From Rheinheimera mesophila (GTDB lineage Bacteria; Pseudomonadota; Gammaproteobacteria; Enterobacterales; Alteromonadaceae): DNA of 64,000 nucleotides. The notes beneath the pieces were generated by a model. The model ran no database searches. It saw nothing but the letters and a program-made list of their open reading frames with translations, and was not told the origin of the DNA. Both the position numbers and the translations under genes were made by a program. The stretch spans positions 43,677 through 107,676 of the forward strand of contig NZ_LAVS01000009.1 of NCBI RefSeq assembly GCF_000986865.1, read 5' to 3'. Below, one piece after another: positions 54,279-63,544 of the stretch. The number at the start of each line of letters is the position of its first letter. Position 1 is the first letter of the stretch.

Positions 54279-54626
54279 TTAATCTGCGTCGTTATCTACG
54301 AAGGAGAAGTCTTCACCACCATCTGCAATACGCTTCTTACCAAACACGGTATGGAATTTGCGTTTTTCCTGCAGACGTTGCTTGTACTTCAACCAGACCT
54401 TTTCATACTGGCTGGTTGCCTCTTGTTCACCTTTGCAAACAGCGATAAAACGTTGTTCTTCTTCATTGACTGGCTGGCGTGAGCCTGCTTCCAGTTCCTG
54501 CATGGCGTTGCCATGTTTTTCCAGCAGATTACCCTCTGCCAGAGTAAAGCGCCCGGACCTGGTGAATCCCTTAGGGAAGTTCTGGTCATCGAAAAAGCGA
54601 CGGTTAGCGACAAAACTTTGCTGCAT
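54279..54626 (-). CDS. maoP: Macrodomain Ori organization protein MaoP (DUF413)
   Basis: A 115-residue DUF413 protein that matches E. coli MaoP (YifE, 112 residues) throughout: FVANRRFFDDQNFPKGFTRSG, LLEKHGNAMQELEAG and the PVNEEEQRFIAVCKGEQEA block. MaoP with its site maoS restricts long-range contacts of the Ori macrodomain in E. coli. I did not identify a maoS site. The ATG at 54626 has AGAGGA eight bases upstream; an overlapping GTG at 54629 is the alternative. Confidence 0.94.
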   Translation of the reverse strand: MQQSFVANRRFFDDQNFPKGFTRSGRFTLAEGNLLEKHGNAMQELEAGSRQPVNEEEQRFIAVCKGEQEATSQYEKVWLKYKQRLQEKRKFHTVFGKKRIADGGEDFSFVDNDAD

Positions 54627-54681
54627 CACTTTTTTCCTCTACTTTAGTTGTATCTACAGCTATCCGAATCAAACTGTGCGC

Positions 54682-54710
54682 AGTATGGTAAACAAAATCA
54701 GACTCGTCAA
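54682..54710 (-). promoter_or_regulatory. Candidate sigma70 promoter for maoP
   Basis: On the minus strand, TTGACG (54705-54710) and CATACT (54682-54687) are separated by 17 bases, about 56 bases before the maoP start. The -35 is strong and the -10 matches four of six bases. Confidence 0.5.
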
Positions 54711-54863
54711 ACAAAAATTTTGCTTTGTCAAAAGAAATGATTTTGTACTGTCACAGAAGGCGCATTTTGCTCAGAAAATAAACGCAACTGCTTGACGAAT
54801 AACCCTTTTAATCACTTTAAATTGCCAATTTTGATACGGAGAGGACACAAGCCGGGATCAGCG

Positions 54864-55055
54864 TTAAAAGAAATTTGAAAAGCGGCCAAAGGCACGACGT
54901 AACGTTAGTCTTTTATGACTGTGAAATAACGGCAGCACCAGCGGTCCCAGACAAAAAGCGGCTAAAGCCCAGCGTTTCGCCGCCATACCCGTGCGTAAAG
55001 CCGCAATATAGACGCTGACACTGCTCAGACAAAAAATACTCAGGATAACAACCAC
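54864..55055 (-). CDS. Small membrane protein of unknown function
   Basis: A 63-residue protein starting with GTG at 55055; GGGAG lies six bases upstream, a strong ribosome binding site. It has two hydrophobic stretches (about 2-19 and 29-43) joined by a basic loop, and a basic C-terminus (HKRLTLRRAFGRFSNFF). No family is recognised. Base use is like its neighbours. It lies between maoP and the exported oligopeptidase gene on the same strand. Confidence 0.6.
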   Translation of the reverse strand: MVVILSIFCLSSVSVYIAALRTGMAAKRWALAAFCLGPLVLPLFHSHKRLTLRRAFGRFSNFF

Positions 55056-55168
55056 AGCACACTCCCGCAGATCCGCACTGCTGAAAAAAACCGCAGCACT
55101 ATACCAGACCGCTCAGGGCTTGGCTTGGAAAAAAACTACGGCTGCGACGAAAGTCTGAGTCGGGTTGA

Positions 55169-55210
55169 AAAAACCAAGGCGCTGACAACAGATGCAGCGC
55201 CTTGGTTTTT
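55169..55210. terminator. Terminator after oligopeptidase B
   Basis: A 16-bp perfect stem (AAAAACCAAGGCGCTG / CAGCGCCTTGGTTTTT, 10-base loop) with A/T-runs at both ends, eight bases after the stop of the oligopeptidase gene. It works on the minus strand and could work in both directions. Confidence 0.92.
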
Positions 55211-55217
55211 CTCTGGA

Positions 55218-57350
55218 TTAGGAGGCTGGCGGCGCGGCTAACAACGACAATATAAAGGCATATTCATCGGCAATTTCAATCATGCGGGAGAAACGCCCTG
55301 ACTTGCCACCATGACCGGCTTCCATCGTGGTGCGGAACAACAACGGATTCTGATCGGTTTTGACGGTACGCAGCTTTGCCACCCATTTTGCCGGTTCAAA
55401 ATACTGGACTTGTGAGTCATGCAAACCCGTCGTGACGAACATGGCCGGATAAGCCTGCTTTTTCACCTGATCATAAGGCGAATAGGACAACATATAGTCG
55501 TAATAGACTTTTTGTTTTGGATTGCCCCACTCGTCAAACTCATTGGTAGTCAGCGGAATAGACTCATCCAGCATAGTGGTCACCACATCGACAAAAGGCA
55601 CATGAGCTACCAAACCGCGGTATTTTTCCGGTGCCATATTAGCAATAGCCCCCATCAGCAAACCACCGGCACTGCCGCCCATCGCAAACACTTTATCTTT
55701 TGCGGCATATTTTTCAGCCACCAGATAGTCGGTCACATCGATAAAATCAGTGAAGGTATTGATCTTCTTCAGCAGTTTGCCGTTTTCATACCAGCTACGG
55801 CCCATCTCCTGACCACCGCGAATATGAGCTATAGCATAAACAAAACCACGGTCTACCAAAGACAGCACTGTGCTGCGAAACGACGGTGCGCTGGAAATAC
55901 CGTAGGAACCATAAGCATACTGATACAAAGGCGCAGTACCGTCTTTTTTCAGGCCTTTTTTATACAACAAACTGACCGGAATTTTTGTGCCGTCTTTGGC
56001 AGTGGCCCAGACCCGCTCCGTTTGGTAGTGATGTTTATCAAAACCACCTAAGACTTCCTGCTGCTTTAATAAACGCTTCTCCCCCGTTTTCATATGCATT
56101 TCATAGACGGAAGGTGGCGTGGTCAAGGAGGTGTAGCTGTAACGTAACCACTGGCTGTTTTGCTCTGGGTTGTTGTCAGTTTTGGCGACATAAGCCGCTT
56201 CGTCGGATCCGACATACTGAACCTTGGTTAAATCAGCCCAGGGCATCAAACGCACTCTGTCCAAACCATTGCTGCGCTCGTTGATCACCAGATAGTCGGT
56301 AAAAAGCTGGAACGACTCAATAAATACATCCGGATCATGTGGCAGCAGCGGCTGCCAACGGCTTCGATCGCCAATCTGGTCGTCATTGACCGTCATCAGA
56401 CGATAATTCGGTGCATCCCAGTCGGTCATAATGACCCAACGGTTACCTATGTGCTCCACCTCATATTTGAAATCGCGTTGGCGGGGTGCGATGGCTTGAA
56501 ACTGGCCTTGTTTGTCATCAGATTTGAGCACGAGCATTTCATTCGATACGGTACTGCCGAGCCAAATCACTACAAACTTGTCATCTGCGGTATTGCCCAC
56601 CCCCATATAAAAACTACTGTCTTTTTCTTCGTACAGCACCTCATCTTTCGCCACAGCTTGTCCCAGCGTATGGCGGCGCACTTTGGTGCCCAATAAAGTT
56701 TGCGGGTCTTTTTCAATATAAAACAGTTGACGGCTATCTGCTGACCAGGCAATCGAGGCTTCTGCGCCTGGGATAGCTGTGGCTAAGTCTTTGCCTGTAC
56801 GCAGGTCCCGCACTTTAATGCTGTAGTTACGCCGGCCCGTGCTGTCCTCTGCATAAGCCACTAGCTGTTGATCAGGGCTGACCTGATAATTGCCTATCTG
56901 ATAAAAATCCTTACCTTTGGCCAGTTCGTTGACATTGAGCATCACCTGCTCCGCACCACCTGCTTTGGGCTTACGGGCATAAATAGGATACTCTTTGCCT
57001 TGCTCATAGCGGGTGTAATAAGAGTAATCTCCCTTCACCACAGGCACTGTACTGTCGTCTTGTTTAACACGGCCAATAATTTCATCGGCTAAAGTTTTAC
57101 TCAGGCTTTTGTACTGGTCGGCATACTGCTGGTAATACTGATTTTCAGCCTGAAGGTAAGCCAGCACTTCAGCAGCCTGTCGTTTATCGTCACGTAGCCA
57201 ATAATAAGGGTCTTGTCTGTCGCCATGTGCTGATTTCACGACATAAGGTTTGACTGGTGCCACAGGGGCTGCAGATGGCATAGCAGCCATCAATTGAACA
57301 CTGCTGAGCATAGCAACTCCATAACCGAGGATCCGAAGCGGATTAGGCAT
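55218..57350 (-). CDS. ptrB: Exported S9 peptidase, oligopeptidase B type
   Basis: A 710-residue serine oligopeptidase of the oligopeptidase B group, expected to cut peptides after Arg or Lys. The N-terminal domain begins with AHGDRQDPYYWLRDD; the catalytic domain has the nucleophile Ser560 in GGSAGGLLMGA, the Asp near GLHDSQVQY and the His in EAGHGGKSGR. Classic OpdB enzymes (E. coli 686 residues) are cytosolic, but this one has a signal peptide (about residues 1-22, ending LMAAMPSAA), so it is probably periplasmic. The gene is alone and has a strong terminator. Confidence 0.9.
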   Translation of the reverse strand: MPNPLRILGYGVAMLSSVQLMAAMPSAAPVAPVKPYVVKSAHGDRQDPYYWLRDDKRQAAEVLAYLQAENQYYQQYADQYKSLSKTLADEIIGRVKQDDSTVPVVKGDYSYYTRYEQGKEYPIYARKPKAGGAEQVMLNVNELAKGKDFYQIGNYQVSPDQQLVAYAEDSTGRRNYSIKVRDLRTGKDLATAIPGAEASIAWSADSRQLFYIEKDPQTLLGTKVRRHTLGQAVAKDEVLYEEKDSSFYMGVGNTADDKFVVIWLGSTVSNEMLVLKSDDKQGQFQAIAPRQRDFKYEVEHIGNRWVIMTDWDAPNYRLMTVNDDQIGDRSRWQPLLPHDPDVFIESFQLFTDYLVINERSNGLDRVRLMPWADLTKVQYVGSDEAAYVAKTDNNPEQNSQWLRYSYTSLTTPPSVYEMHMKTGEKRLLKQQEVLGGFDKHHYQTERVWATAKDGTKIPVSLLYKKGLKKDGTAPLYQYAYGSYGISSAPSFRSTVLSLVDRGFVYAIAHIRGGQEMGRSWYENGKLLKKINTFTDFIDVTDYLVAEKYAAKDKVFAMGGSAGGLLMGAIANMAPEKYRGLVAHVPFVDVVTTMLDESIPLTTNEFDEWGNPKQKVYYDYMLSYSPYDQVKKQAYPAMFVTTGLHDSQVQYFEPAKWVAKLRTVKTDQNPLLFRTTMEAGHGGKSGRFSRMIEIADEYAFILSLLAAPPAS

Positions 57351-57505
57351 GTTTTTCTCTCTTTTGTCTCTGAAGGTGATGGTTTAAACAACAAAACGTT
57401 AACACACCAGCAGTTCTACAACCACTGTAACAGCGGGTGATACGACGAATAAGATGTAACAAAACAATGCGGCGTCAAAGCAGAATGCGTATAGCAGAAA
57501 AAGAA

Positions 57506-57530
57506 AAGGCTCCTGTCACTACAGAGCCTT
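57506..57530 (-). terminator. Terminator after fadJ
   Basis: A 7-bp stem (AAGGCTC / GAGCCTT) with additional inner pairing, followed on the minus strand by TTTTCTTTTTC, about 20 bases after the fadJ stop. Confidence 0.75.
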
Positions 57531-57548
57531 CTCTATTAAGAGGGGGAC

Positions 57549-59672
57549 TTAATAAAAACTGGCGTTTTGCTCTGCTTTTTCCAGCAGCAGTTTGCTTGGC
57601 GCAAAACGTGCGCCAAAACGGCTTTCAAAGCTACGCAGGTGCGCTACCAAAGTTGCGGCCCCCATCTGATCGATATAGCGGAACGGGCCACCTAAGAAAG
57701 GCGGGAAGCCGATACCGAAAATAGCGCCTATATCACCGTCACGGGCGCTGCTGATGATGCCTTCCTCTAAACAGCGCACGGCTTCGTTTAGCATTTGCAC
57801 CACGCAGCGCAGCGCGATTTGATCGCCACTGAGCTTAGCTGCTGGGTTTAAACCCAATACGCTATAGACTGAGGCATCGACCTGCTTTTTCCCTTTGGCT
57901 TTGGCGCCATACAGGTAAAACCCTTTTTCTGTCTTGCGGCCTTTACGACCATCTGCCAGTAAGCGGTCAAATGCTGCTGGGGCAGCAAAACGCTCACCCA
58001 GTTCATTCAACAGAATGGGCGATATTTTAGCGCCTACGTCTATGCCCACTTCATCGAGCAAGGTAATAGGACCGACAGGGAAACCAAACTTCACCAGAGC
58101 TTTATCCAGCGCTTCGACCGGTTCACCTTCGAGCAGTATATTGGCCGCTTCATTCATATACAGCGCCAGAATACGGTTGACGTAAAAACCTGCGCCATCT
58201 TTGACGACGATCGGCGTTTTGCCTTGCTTACGGGCAAAAGCCACAGTAGTGGCTATAGTTTCAGCCGAAGTTTTTTCATGGGCTATGACTTCCACCAGCG
58301 GCATTTTATCCACAGGCGAGAAGTAATGCAGACCAATCACATTTTCCGGGCGCGCTGCTTTGGCGGCAATTTGGCCTATTGGCAATGAACTGGTATTGCT
58401 GGCAAAAATGGTCTGCTCAGAGCAATTGGCCTCAATATCTGCGACCATCTGCTGTTTTAAGTTTAAATCTTCAAATACCGCTTCAACCACTAAATCTACA
58501 TCATGGAAACCGCTGTAATCTGTGGTGCCGGTCAGCAAGGACATCTGTTTTTGCACTTCAGTTTTAGTGACAAAACGTTTACGCAGTTTTTTCTCCAGCA
58601 GGCTGTAGCTGTATTTCATCGCATTGGAAATACCTTGCTGGTTGATGTCTTTAATTCGTACCGGCACACCAGCTTTGGTCGCTGTGACATTAGCAATACC
58701 ACCGCCCATCAAACCACCACCTAAAATAGCGGCTTTGTGCACTTTATGCGGCTGCACATCCCCTGCCCCTGTCTCTTTTTTCATCTGAGTGGTGGCAAAA
58801 AATAGCGAACGTAAGGCTTTGGACTCAGAGGTCATGCACAGCTCACCAAAAGCTTTGGCTTCCACATCCAGACCTTTATTAAAACCGCCATCGACCCCCG
58901 CTTTAATGGCTTTGATAATTTTCAGCGGGGCCGGGTAATTGCCATGCGTCTTCGCTAAGGTTTGTTTTTCAGCCTGGCTAAATACAATAGCGCGGCCAAA
59001 AGGTGTTTTTTCCAGCACTTTACCGACAAAATTCAGTTTCACATCCCGCGCTGCTGGTTTGCCTTTGAGCGCTAATTGCACAGCCGCCTCCAGCAGAATG
59101 CTTTTCGGCACTACAGCATCGACTAAACCGATTTTTTTCGCCTGGGCCGCACGCAACTGCTTGCCGGTTAAAATCATATCCAAAGCTTTTTGAATACCGA
59201 CCAGACGAGGCAAACGCTGAGTACCACCGCTGCCAGGCAATAAACCTAACTGCACTTCAGGTAAGCCCAATACCGTTTTGTTGTCTGTGGTCGCAACCCG
59301 GGCATGACAGGCTAAAGCCAGCTCTAAACCACCGCCTAAACAGGGGCCATGAATAGCAGCCACCAACGGAATAGACAAAGCCTCTAACTGGTTAAACACC
59401 AGTTGGCCCATACGGCCTATGTCTTCGGCTTGCTGCGCTGTAGTGCAGCCATCCAGCATTGAAATATCAGCACCGGCGATAAAAGAATCCGCTTTGCCGC
59501 TGATAATCACCAGACCTTTGATGTCTTTGTTATTTTTAATCTCGCTGAGTAACGATTTAATTTCATCAGCAAACGCAGCTTTGAGCACATTCATGCTCTC
59601 GCCTGCCACATCCATGCTGATCACACCAACCTGATCAGGTCTTACTGTTAAGGTAAAAGTAGGCTGAGTCAT
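57549..59672 (-). CDS. fadJ: Fatty acid oxidation complex subunit alpha (FadJ)
   Basis: A 707-residue multifunctional beta-oxidation enzyme: enoyl-CoA hydratase in the N-terminal third ([51 protein letters not shown] with both catalytic Glu) and 3-hydroxyacyl-CoA dehydrogenase in the rest (NAD loop [13 protein letters not shown], catalytic His in [15 protein letters not shown]). E. coli FadJ is 714 residues. It follows fadI with a one-base overlap (TAATG), so the two subunits are translated together. FadIJ acts in anaerobic or secondary beta-oxidation in E. coli; whether a FadBA complex exists here is unknown. Confidence 0.96.
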   Translation of the reverse strand: MTQPTFTLTVRPDQVGVISMDVAGESMNVLKAAFADEIKSLLSEIKNNKDIKGLVIISGKADSFIAGADISMLDGCTTAQQAEDIGRMGQLVFNQLEALSIPLVAAIHGPCLGGGLELALACHARVATTDNKTVLGLPEVQLGLLPGSGGTQRLPRLVGIQKALDMILTGKQLRAAQAKKIGLVDAVVPKSILLEAAVQLALKGKPAARDVKLNFVGKVLEKTPFGRAIVFSQAEKQTLAKTHGNYPAPLKIIKAIKAGVDGGFNKGLDVEAKAFGELCMTSESKALRSLFFATTQMKKETGAGDVQPHKVHKAAILGGGLMGGGIANVTATKAGVPVRIKDINQQGISNAMKYSYSLLEKKLRKRFVTKTEVQKQMSLLTGTTDYSGFHDVDLVVEAVFEDLNLKQQMVADIEANCSEQTIFASNTSSLPIGQIAAKAARPENVIGLHYFSPVDKMPLVEVIAHEKTSAETIATTVAFARKQGKTPIVVKDGAGFYVNRILALYMNEAANILLEGEPVEALDKALVKFGFPVGPITLLDEVGIDVGAKISPILLNELGERFAAPAAFDRLLADGRKGRKTEKGFYLYGAKAKGKKQVDASVYSVLGLNPAAKLSGDQIALRCVVQMLNEAVRCLEEGIISSARDGDIGAIFGIGFPPFLGGPFRYIDQMGAATLVAHLRSFESRFGARFAPSKLLLEKAEQNASFY

Positions 59673-60982
59673 TATTCAGTCTCCACAATCATGGCAGCAC
59701 CTAAACCACCGGCCGCACAGGCCGTGGTTAAACCAATACCACCGCCACGGCGTTTTAATTCATTAAGCGTCTGGGTGATTAAACGGGTACCAGTCGCGGC
59801 AAACGGATGGCCGTAAGCTAAAGAGCCGCCGATGACGTTAAATTTCGCCATATCAATCTCACCTATGGCCTCGGCGCGGCCTAATTTTTGTTCAGCAAAA
59901 GTTTTGCTGCCAAACATTTTCATATTGGCCAATGCCTGGGCGGCAAAAGCTTCGTGCATTTCAATCAGGGTTAAATCCGACAGTTTCAGACCAGCCCGAT
60001 CCAGTGCGATAGGCGTTGCATAAGAAGGTCCCATCAGCATATCTTCCCACACATCGATAGCAGCAAAAGCGTAGCTGCGGATATACCCCAGCACTTCATA
60101 CCCCATCGCCTTAGCGCGGCTTTCGGTCATCATCAATACCGCAGAAGCACCGTCTGTTAATGGCGTACTGGTGGCAGCGGTGACAGAACCAAATTGACGG
60201 TCAAAAACAGGTTTTAACTTGCTGTAGGATTCCAGCTTCGAATCCATCCGGATATTGTTGTCGATTTCCAGGAAGGTTTTGTACGGCTCAATATGAGCGG
60301 TCATCACTTCATCTTTGAGCAAACCATCTTTCCAGGCTTGTGCAGCCAGGCTATGGGAACGGTGTGCCAAAGCATCCTGGTCAGCACGGCTAATACCATG
60401 GGTTTTGGCCATTTGTTCAGCGGTGTCGCCCATCGACAAACCTGTGGTGTACTCAGCCACTGCAGGTGGTACCGGCAATAAATCTTTTAAACCCAAGCGG
60501 CGGAAGATCGCCAGTTTCTGACCAAAAGTTTTGGCTTTGTTTAAATCCACCAAAGCGCGGCCCAATTTTTTGCTGACACCAATAGGCAATACTGAGCTTG
60601 AGTCTGCACCGCCGGCGATAGCGATTTCGGTCACGCCCGCCATCATGCTTTCCGCCACACTGACCACAGACTGGAAGCTGGTCGCGCAGGCGCGGGTCAC
60701 ACTAAAGGCATCGGTATGCACATTCATGCCTGTACCTAGCACAATTTCACGGGCGATATTGGGCGCTTCCGGCATTTGTACAACTTGACCAAAAACCAGT
60801 TGATCTATTAACTTGGGCGACAATTCGCTACGGATCAGTAATTCATTGACCACCAGTTTGCCCAGTTCCAGCGCTGAAACGCCATGGAATTCAGTGGCTT
60901 GCTTTGCAAATGGAGTACGCAGACCACGCACTATGGCGATACGATCTCCCTGGCGAGTGGTAAGTTGTAGTGGCGCGGCCAT
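59672..60982 (-). CDS. fadI: 3-ketoacyl-CoA thiolase (FadI)
   Basis: A 436-residue thiolase, the beta subunit of the fatty acid oxidation complex, releasing acetyl-CoA from 3-ketoacyl-CoA. The catalytic Cys is in [13 protein letters not shown] (near residue 99), the His is in [16 protein letters not shown], and the second Cys is near the C-terminus in [10 protein letters not shown]. Length and the extended loop match FadI (E. coli 436) rather than FadA (387). The ATG at 60982 has GAGGA upstream. It is the first gene of the fadIJ operon, whose promoter carries two palindromes (see separate entries). Confidence 0.96.
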   Translation of the reverse strand: MAAPLQLTTRQGDRIAIVRGLRTPFAKQATEFHGVSALELGKLVVNELLIRSELSPKLIDQLVFGQVVQMPEAPNIAREIVLGTGMNVHTDAFSVTRACATSFQSVVSVAESMMAGVTEIAIAGGADSSSVLPIGVSKKLGRALVDLNKAKTFGQKLAIFRRLGLKDLLPVPPAVAEYTTGLSMGDTAEQMAKTHGISRADQDALAHRSHSLAAQAWKDGLLKDEVMTAHIEPYKTFLEIDNNIRMDSKLESYSKLKPVFDRQFGSVTAATSTPLTDGASAVLMMTESRAKAMGYEVLGYIRSYAFAAIDVWEDMLMGPSYATPIALDRAGLKLSDLTLIEMHEAFAAQALANMKMFGSKTFAEQKLGRAEAIGEIDMAKFNVIGGSLAYGHPFAATGTRLITQTLNELKRRGGGIGLTTACAAGGLGAAMIVETE

Positions 60983-61009
60983 AAAAGTCCTCTTTCTGTG
61001 TTTACCGTG

Positions 61010-61024
61010 ACAGGTCTGACCTGT
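61010..61024. promoter_or_regulatory. FadR-type operator upstream of fadI
   Basis: ACAGGTC-T-GACCTGT is a perfect 7+1+7 palindrome. It keeps the GGTC-N-GACC core of the E. coli FadR consensus (AACTGGTCNGACCAGTT) with changes in the outer bases. It lies about 11-25 bases downstream of the predicted -10, so it would cover the start of transcription, as expected for repression. A FadR with an almost unchanged DNA-binding domain is encoded at 40874-41587. Confidence 0.75.
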
Positions 61025-61034
61025 GGATAGCTCG

Positions 61035-61063
61035 ATTGTAACCAGAGATCAGGCAAATTAAAA
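61035..61063 (-). promoter_or_regulatory. Predicted fadIJ promoter
   Basis: On the minus strand TACAAT (61035-61040) is a good -10. At 17 bases upstream the -35 position (61058-61063) reads TTTTAA, which is weak and lies inside the second palindrome. Confidence 0.5.
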
Positions 61064-61075
61064 CACTTGTTTTAA
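61058..61075. promoter_or_regulatory. Second palindromic operator upstream of fadI (PsrA-like)
   Basis: TTAAAACA-CT-TGTTTTAA is a perfect 8+2+8 palindrome that overlaps the -35 position of the predicted fadI promoter. It differs from the FadR site and resembles the AAAC...GTTT form of TetR-type regulators such as PsrA; this identity is inferred. It is too AT-rich to exclude a chance match, but its position is apt. Confidence 0.5.
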
Positions 61076-61193
61076 AAGCTCCTGAACCTTATATAAATGC
61101 AAGTGGTCTTAGCCTAGCTTTTTTCCAGGCTAACTGCTTGGAAAATAAACAACAATAAGTCATGACGATAACTAAAAAACAGTAGTGGGTATT

Positions 61194-62147
61194 ATGGTAA
61201 AGGCATTCTCCGCGTTAAAAGACTATCTGGACAGTCAGGTCTTAGGTCAGCATGGGCTGACAGAAGGGATCTTATTGGCTTTACTGGCTAACGGCCATTT
61301 ACTGGTCGAGGGCCCACCAGGTTTAGCCAAAACCCGCGCAGTCAATGCGTTAGCTCAGGGGGTTGAAGGTCGTTTTCATCGGATTCAGTTTACCCCTGAC
61401 TTATTGCCCGCTGATTTAACAGGCACAGATATCTACCGTCCTGAAACAGGCCAGTTCGAATTTCAGGCCGGTCCGTTGTTTCATCATATTATCCTGGCTG
61501 ATGAAATTAACCGCGCCCCGGCTAAGGTGCAATCGGCGTTATTAGAGGCGATGGCGGAAAAGCAAATTACAGTGGGTCGCAAAACCTATGCCCTGCCTGA
61601 ACTGTTTTTAGTGATGGCCACGCAAAACCCGCTGGAACAGGAAGGTACTTACCCTTTACCTGAAGCTCAATTAGACCGCTTTTTATTGCACCTGAAAGTG
61701 GATTACCCGGATGCCGCCACTGAGCTGGCGATTTTGCGTTTAACCCGGGGTGAAGCTTTAGCTCATGATAAAGCTAAATTAAACCCTATCAGTCAAGCCG
61801 ATATTTTTGCTGCCCGTCAGGACATTTTAAAACTGCATATGGCCGAGAGCCTAGAAAACTACATAGTGCAGCTGGTGATGGCGACCCGTAATGCCAAAGC
61901 CTACAGCGAACAACTGGCCAAATGGATAGCTTATGGTGCCAGTCCACGCGCCAGTATTGCGTTAGAGCGCTGCGCCCGCGCCAAGGCCTGGTTAGAAGGC
62001 CGGGATTTTGTTACACCGGATGATATTCAGGCGGTATTTTTTAATGTGTTACGTCATCGTCTGATCTTAACGTATGACGCCGAAGCTCAGGGCTTAAGCA
62101 CTGATGATGTGCTCAGAGAGATTTTAAAACTGGTCCCGGTTGCCTGA
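61194..62147 (+). CDS. MoxR family AAA+ ATPase (Bat-operon type)
   Basis: A 317-residue AAA+ ATPase. Walker A is GPPGLAKT (residues 40-47), Walker B is HIILADEINRAP, and sensor 1 is FLVMATQNPLEQEGTYPLPEAQLDRF, the diagnostic MoxR/RavA-like stretch. It opens an operon with DUF58, DUF4381 and VWA (BatA-like) genes, the usual MoxR-type cluster of aerobic Gammaproteobacteria. The ATG at 61194 is preferred to GTG at 61185. It is a separate cluster from the MoxR-CoxE pair near 23-25 kb and clearly different in sequence. Confidence 0.94.
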   Translation: MVKAFSALKDYLDSQVLGQHGLTEGILLALLANGHLLVEGPPGLAKTRAVNALAQGVEGRFHRIQFTPDLLPADLTGTDIYRPETGQFEFQAGPLFHHIILADEINRAPAKVQSALLEAMAEKQITVGRKTYALPELFLVMATQNPLEQEGTYPLPEAQLDRFLLHLKVDYPDAATELAILRLTRGEALAHDKAKLNPISQADIFAARQDILKLHMAESLENYIVQLVMATRNAKAYSEQLAKWIAYGASPRASIALERCARAKAWLEGRDFVTPDDIQAVFFNVLRHRLILTYDAEAQGLSTDDVLREILKLVPVA

Positions 62148-62157
62148 TGTGCTGTTG

Positions 62158-63099
62158 ATGAATACCCAACTTCAGCTTGAACAATTGGCCACAGACGGTA
62201 TCCATTTGGATTTACCGCAGCTTTTGGCTTATCAGCGTCATCATGCTTTGCTGGATTTAGCGCCCAAAATGGCGATTCAGAGCAAACTTGCGGGCACCTA
62301 TCTGGCCCGCACGAAAGGCCGTGGTATGGAGTTTGATGAAGTACGGCATTACCAAAGCGGTGATGATGTACGTACCATCGACTGGCGGGTGACAGCCCGC
62401 ACTGGCAAAGTGCACACTAAGCTATTCCGTGAAGAAAAAGAACGTCCGGTGTTTATCCTGACGGATCTGTCGGAATCGATGCGTTTTGGCACAAAACTAC
62501 TGCTGAAATCGGTGCAGGCTGCCCATTTAGCAGCCTTGTTAGCATGGCATGTGCGTGAAACCGGCGACAAACTCGGTGGGCTGGTCTTTAGTGAACAGCA
62601 ATTGCTGGAGCTTAAACCCGCAGCCCGCAGTCAAGCGGTGTTACGTTATTTAAATGCGCTGATTAAAATTCAACACAACCAGGGCATGCAGGCAGAGTCC
62701 AACATTAACCACGCTTTAGGTTTAATGCGTCGGTTAGCCCGCCCTGGTGCGCTTATTTTTGTGATCTCAGATTTCAGCGCACTTGACGCACAAGGCTTGC
62801 GCCACCTGCAAGCGATGCGCCAGCATAATGAAATACGTTGCGTGCAGATCACAGACCCGCTGGATTTACACTTGCCGCGGTCTGCCTCCGGTTTGGCTGC
62901 GGTGACCGACGGTGTGGCGTTAAAGACGCTGGATTTGGGGTCTGCCGTATTAAAAGACAGTTATCAAAAGCAACAACTCCAATGGCAGCAGGCCTTGCAA
63001 CAGAACTTAAAAAAACTCAACTGCCGCTATTTAGAACTCAGTGCAGCTTTGCCTTTAATTGAACAATTAAACAGGAGTTGGCCTGATGGCGAACACTGA
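62158..63099 (+). CDS. DUF58 domain protein
   Basis: A DUF58 protein of about 313 residues. The signature GRGMEFDEVRHYQSGDDVRTIDWRVTAR is clear, followed by a VWA-like fold whose metal-site strand reads LTDLSESMRF. There is no membrane helix, which is usual for the cytoplasmic member of these clusters. The start is uncertain between TTG at 62140, GTG at 62149, TTG at 62155 and ATG at 62158; all lie at or near the MoxR stop, so translation is coupled. Its role is probably as a partner of the MoxR ATPase. Confidence 0.9.
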   Translation: MNTQLQLEQLATDGIHLDLPQLLAYQRHHALLDLAPKMAIQSKLAGTYLARTKGRGMEFDEVRHYQSGDDVRTIDWRVTARTGKVHTKLFREEKERPVFILTDLSESMRFGTKLLLKSVQAAHLAALLAWHVRETGDKLGGLVFSEQQLLELKPAARSQAVLRYLNALIKIQHNQGMQAESNINHALGLMRRLARPGALIFVISDFSALDAQGLRHLQAMRQHNEIRCVQITDPLDLHLPRSASGLAAVTDGVALKTLDLGSAVLKDSYQKQQLQWQQALQQNLKKLNCRYLELSAALPLIEQLNRSWPDGEH

Positions 63100-63544
63100 C
63101 CCCCAACTGGCTTTAGCGGATATTCAAGAGCCGGTTTTGAATACCTTCTGGCCACCGGCACCAGGCTGGTGGTTGCTTACGGTAGTGCTGATTTTAGTAC
63201 TCGCCTATGGTTTTCGTTTTTTCTGGATAGGCTGGCAAAAAGCTTTGCCTTTACGTCAGGCTAAAGCGGAATTGCGCCTGATCAAAGCGCCAGGGCAAAG
63301 CGCTGAACTGAATGAGCTGCTAAAACGGCTGCTGCGTTGCTACAGCCCGCGACATCAGGCGTTATCTGCGCCAGTCAAACAATGGCAGGACTTTTTGCAG
63401 CAGCAATTACCGCAGCAGCCATTACCCGACTTACAAAGTCTGTTATATAAACCAGACCCCGCTGAAGCCGATTTCAGCCTCTATCTGCAGTTTGTCACAA
63501 CATGGCTGAACAAAGTCTCCGTTAAACAGTTGGAGCAGCTCTGA
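63086..63544 (+). CDS. DUF4381 domain membrane protein
   Basis: A 152-residue protein with a short periplasmic or cytoplasmic N-terminus rich in Pro (DIQEPVLNTFWPPAPGWW), one membrane helix (about 28-48) and a helical C-terminal domain. It matches DUF4381, found in MoxR-DUF58-VWA operons. Its function is unknown. It overlaps the DUF58 gene by 14 bases and the following VWA gene by one base, so it is translationally coupled on both sides. Confidence 0.88.
   Translation: MANTDPQLALADIQEPVLNTFWPPAPGWWLLTVVLILVLAYGFRFFWIGWQKALPLRQAKAELRLIKAPGQSAELNELLKRLLRCYSPRHQALSAPVKQWQDFLQQQLPQQPLPDLQSLLYKPDPAEADFSLYLQFVTTWLNKVSVKQLEQL

Noticed and set aside
55419..56051. 210-residue plus-strand ORF inside the oligopeptidase B gene
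   Set aside because: It is antisense to a well-supported gene with intact catalytic motifs, has no recognisable domain and no convincing ribosome binding site. It is a shadow of the codon use on the other strand.
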